A DNA stretch of 64,000 nt from Bugulina stolonifera. Its lineage: Eukaryota; Bryozoa; Gymnolaemata; Cheilostomatida; Bugulidae. The notes under the pieces were generated by a model that was given only the letters and a program-made list of their open reading frames with translations, was not told the DNA's origin and did no database searches. Each line of letters begins with the position of its first letter. Positions within the stretch are counted from its first letter, which is position 1. The stretch lies in contig OW285188.1 of NCBI GenBank assembly GCA_935421135.1, positions 12,873,233-12,937,232 on the forward strand. The letters run 5' to 3'. The position numbers and the translations under genes were made by a program. Positions 62,001 to 64,000 of the stretch are shown here, piece by piece.

Positions 62001-63844
62001 TTATAATGGTCCGTAACATCTATATTATAGTCTATTCACACAACTAAAATGTGATTTTAAACAATACATGCTAAATGTATCTGTAATTAAATCTATATAC
62101 ATGCATATACACGTATATCTATATGTGCTAGAAAATATAGTCTAAGAGTATTTATTGTAGGCTAATAACAAGTGATACATACCGACTAAACAGAAAGTTG
62201 AGGAAAGAAGAATAAAAACGGTGTCAGTATACAACAAGTATTCTCATCACAATACTGAGATACAACAATTACATGTAAAAGCTATGAGATATGATCATAT
62301 TACACAATATTATACTATTAATACACTTGGTGCTGTCTGCTTGCTTGTTGGACTCTGTTAGAGTTGAAACAGGGAAAGATTTTAGAAACCAGATTTACAA
62401 CATCATGAATGTATATGCTATTTACACCTTGATATTTTCTATGTATTTGCAAGGGTAAGGTGAATAGATGTGAGGGGGAGGGTAACTGCACCCCAAGAAT
62501 TGTCAAGCCAATCCTTGGACCCAAGTCTCATTTTATAGCTAAAATCATACAGCTGAATGTCCATCTTGAGACACTCTCTATAGTATTGTATCGGTCAGTG
62601 TATATACATATATATAAAGTTTTATAAATCAAACATGCTAAAATACCTTTTCAAAGCCAAAATTTCCAGGTAAACCCTTCTCACCAACCAAGACGTAATT
62701 CTCTCGGAATTTAAGCTCTTTAATGATTGCACTTCCGTACTGGTTCAACAGCGTCTTCACTGATTTGCAAAGACTAAAACACACACATATACATGTATAT
62801 TTACAGTATACTCAATCTGCATACAGAGTACTGTTTCAGTGTTTCACACCTTCTCAGTGCAGCTCAAAGATATGCCTAGGAGCACACCTTGGCAATACTG
62901 TATATTTACGTATTTAAAAGGTACGAAATATTACTGAACCATATACATACATGTATACACATAGATACTATTGTATCAATGTTTAGTATTCATATATAAG
63001 AATGATTACTAGCATTATCAAACCAATGATGGAGAATAGACCTATATAAAATGAGCTCACAGTTGAAATACATGCAGTGTGAACATATTATGAAAGTGAA
63101 ATTGTAGCTAAAGCTACAAATAGACATATTAATGTATGTCTATGGCTTAAATTGTGTAAATACTCGTACTTATTAATATCAAACAACAAGTCATTATTCT
63201 GTTGTAAGCATATTAGGCCAACATATTAAACTGACAAATTATTTCTACCAGACTAGGAATAGCATTGTACATACATGTACGTAGACATAAGTGTACATAT
63301 ACAATGTACATGTATTAATACATACATACATATAGCGTAATTAAATACATCGTACATACTTGGCAGCCATATCATCATAACTAGCCAATAAGATCTGCCC
63401 TTTAAATGGTACATATGTACTCAGGTATTTGGCCATTTCCATACCTAGAGAAAAGATAAAATAACTTTACGTCTATATACAGCTGAGATTATACAGCTGA
63501 TGTATCAGGAAATTACATCATAAACATAAATTTATGACTGTTTGAAAATGACTTTGGTCAAAATATGTTTGGTAAAAGTACAGTCCAAAAATTAATGTTA
63601 ACAACATCCAGTGTGCATACCCAAATAAAAATCTAGTCTCAAAATAAAAACTGGAAAACTGAAAGTTTTGCAATAATATTAGTGAAGCCGATACATTTAT
63701 ACATCAGTGTGCGTGGAGGGGGTGGGGAGGTGTAAAGATTAGCATTCAGCTGCTTTTGAACTAGTAAATAATTAATTGACTCACAGTTGTCTATACTATC
63801 GTAGATGTCAAATGTCCGTCTATCCATTACCGTCTTGAACTTAG
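53069..63844 (-). CDS. POMGNT1/MGAT1-like glycosyltransferase with two ILEI-type modules, 5' end outside window
   Basis: Sixteen minus-strand exons: 63844-63785, 63444-63360, 62773-62647, 61523-61454, 60928-60778, 59779-59673, 59404-59320, 58753-58563, 57799-57648, 57139-56935, 56557-56381, 56103-55971, 55478-55323, 54918-54745, 54275-54144 and 53168-53069 (TAA). They sum to 2105 bases, in frame throughout, about 701 residues. The N-terminal part holds two FAM3/ILEI-like carbohydrate-binding modules. The first has RTFDIYDS, GQILLASYDDMAAK and NYVLVGEKG; the second has GFNLVELDP, NFLIAIVADDGS and TALYFIGKKG. Human POMGNT1 carries one such stem module. The C-terminal part is GT13-like: VPILVLAGVNN, THAIVIDDEIV at the metal site, ASAWNPQG, FPGQAFLIPRTFYD, YIVPEISRAGYFSS. 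It should be a Golgi enzyme adding GlcNAc to glycans, but active-site motifs are altered. The signal anchor and first exons lie beyond the right edge. Confidence 0.85.
53155..53255. repeat. ACCCTACAATATATATACAT tandem repeats
   Basis: Three to four copies of a 20-30 base AT-rich unit overlap the acceptor of the last glycosyltransferase exon at 53168. Confidence 0.75.
54287..54505. repeat. ~18-bp minisatellite GTAATATACAGAGGATATA
   Basis: About eleven copies lie just upstream (in gene sense) of the acceptor of the exon 54275-54144. Confidence 0.9.
55505..55592. repeat. (ATATGAT)n-like AT repeat
   Basis: Degenerate ATGATATATTAT repeats lie in the intron just before (in gene sense) the exon 55478-55323. 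Confidence 0.8.
56731..56953 (-). repeat. Five tandem 46-bp units carrying a 5' splice site
   Basis: Units start at 56731, 56777, 56823, 56869 and 56915. The last overlaps the end of the coding exon 57139-56935, so its donor (minus strand, GTAG|GTAGGTATAG) is the one used. The four others repeat the donor inside the intron. About 17 bases of exon-like sequence (AATCAG..ATATGTAG) are repeated too. Confidence 0.93.
59258..59365 (-). repeat. Duplicated exon end plus donor, glycosyltransferase gene
   Basis: The last ~40 bases of exon 59404-59320 with its donor are repeated at 59258-59305 in the adjoining intron. GATGATGGTAGTACAAG|GTA is present in both. The intron copy has several substitutions, and GTACAT instead of GTAAGT. 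Confidence 0.88.
60111..60395. mobile_element. PIF/Harbinger-type MITE (285 bp)
   Basis: Inverted ends AGGCTCGGCTCCACGAG and (reverse complement of the right end) AGGCTCGGCTACACGAG are flanked by TTA at 60108-60110 and 60396-60398, the 3-base target duplication of PIF/Harbinger. It is more GC-rich than its surroundings and has no coding capacity. It lies in the intron between exons 60928-60778 and 59779-59673. Confidence 0.9.
60682..60752. repeat. (CAGT)n-like repeat
   Basis: Degenerate CAGT / CGGTCAGT repeats lie in the intron about 25 bases beyond the donor of exon 60928-60778. Confidence 0.8.
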
Positions 63845-64000
63845 CTGCAGAAATACACCAGACAACACATATACGCATATAATTATATTCAACATGGTAG
63901 AGTGTTGCTATATATGCAAATGTGTTAATTATTATAGATAACACCATATTAATTGATACACTGGATAACATAGTAAATTATCTACATGTAGGTGTAAGCA
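63845..64000. other. Intron at the right edge of the glycosyltransferase gene
   Basis: A CTGCAG acceptor (minus strand) ends at 63845. The remaining bases are intronic and carry no exon I can see; earlier exons are outside the window. Confidence 0.6.

Overview
The window is animal nuclear DNA. It is AT-rich, with many spliced genes (GT-AG introns mostly 100-2300 bases), tandem repeats inside introns and many kinds of transposable element. Five protein genes can be read exon by exon, and their exon phases join without a break. I recognise four: COG5, the epsilon subunit of AP-4, MIOS, and a POMGNT1/MGAT1-like glycosyltransferase carrying ILEI/FAM3-type modules. The fifth and longest-reaching plus-strand gene encodes a membrane mucin (mucin region, EGF, SEA, EGF, membrane helix). 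The gene set is metazoan. An early-branching marine invertebrate such as a demosponge is my guess, from gene style and the very frequent GTACATGTAC-type words, but nothing in the window proves the phylum.

Layout. 1-2739 (+): 3' part of COG5. 3850-6891 (-): AP4E1-like adaptin, tail to tail with COG5, with a Tc1/mariner-type MITE in an intron; its first exon was not found. 6892-11650: no gene seen; it holds a perfect 28-base palindrome, an AT-rich block, a tRNA-derived SINE, and two abutting long hairpins directly upstream of the next gene. 11657-14170 (+): a four-exon C2H2 zinc-finger gene. 15490-23095: nested retroelements. One degraded LINE copy (15490-17780) is followed by a second 5'-truncated copy, split at ACCCAT by a complete minus-strand Ty3/Gypsy element (17968-22349, two 133-base LTRs). 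24150-25206: a hAT-type element with 8-base target duplication, ending about 165 bases before the MIOS start codon. 25372-37362 (+): MIOS in 20 exons. 39213-52188 (+): membrane mucin gene in 15 exons. 53069 to beyond 63844 (-): glycosyltransferase gene in at least 16 exons, convergent with the mucin gene.

The genes do not form an operon-like unit. Several act on the secretory or endolysosomal system. COG5 tethers intra-Golgi vesicles, AP-4 forms coats at the trans-Golgi network, the glycosyltransferase should be Golgi-resident, the mucin is a heavily glycosylated surface protein, and MIOS is part of GATOR2, which signals amino-acid sufficiency to mTORC1 at lysosomes. I treat that theme as probably coincidental.

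The most unusual signals are these: 5' splice sites duplicated in tandem in three introns; the two long hairpins at a gene start; a hAT element abutting the MIOS start; the mucin-EGF-SEA-EGF membrane protein; and a GT13-like enzyme with altered active-site motifs.
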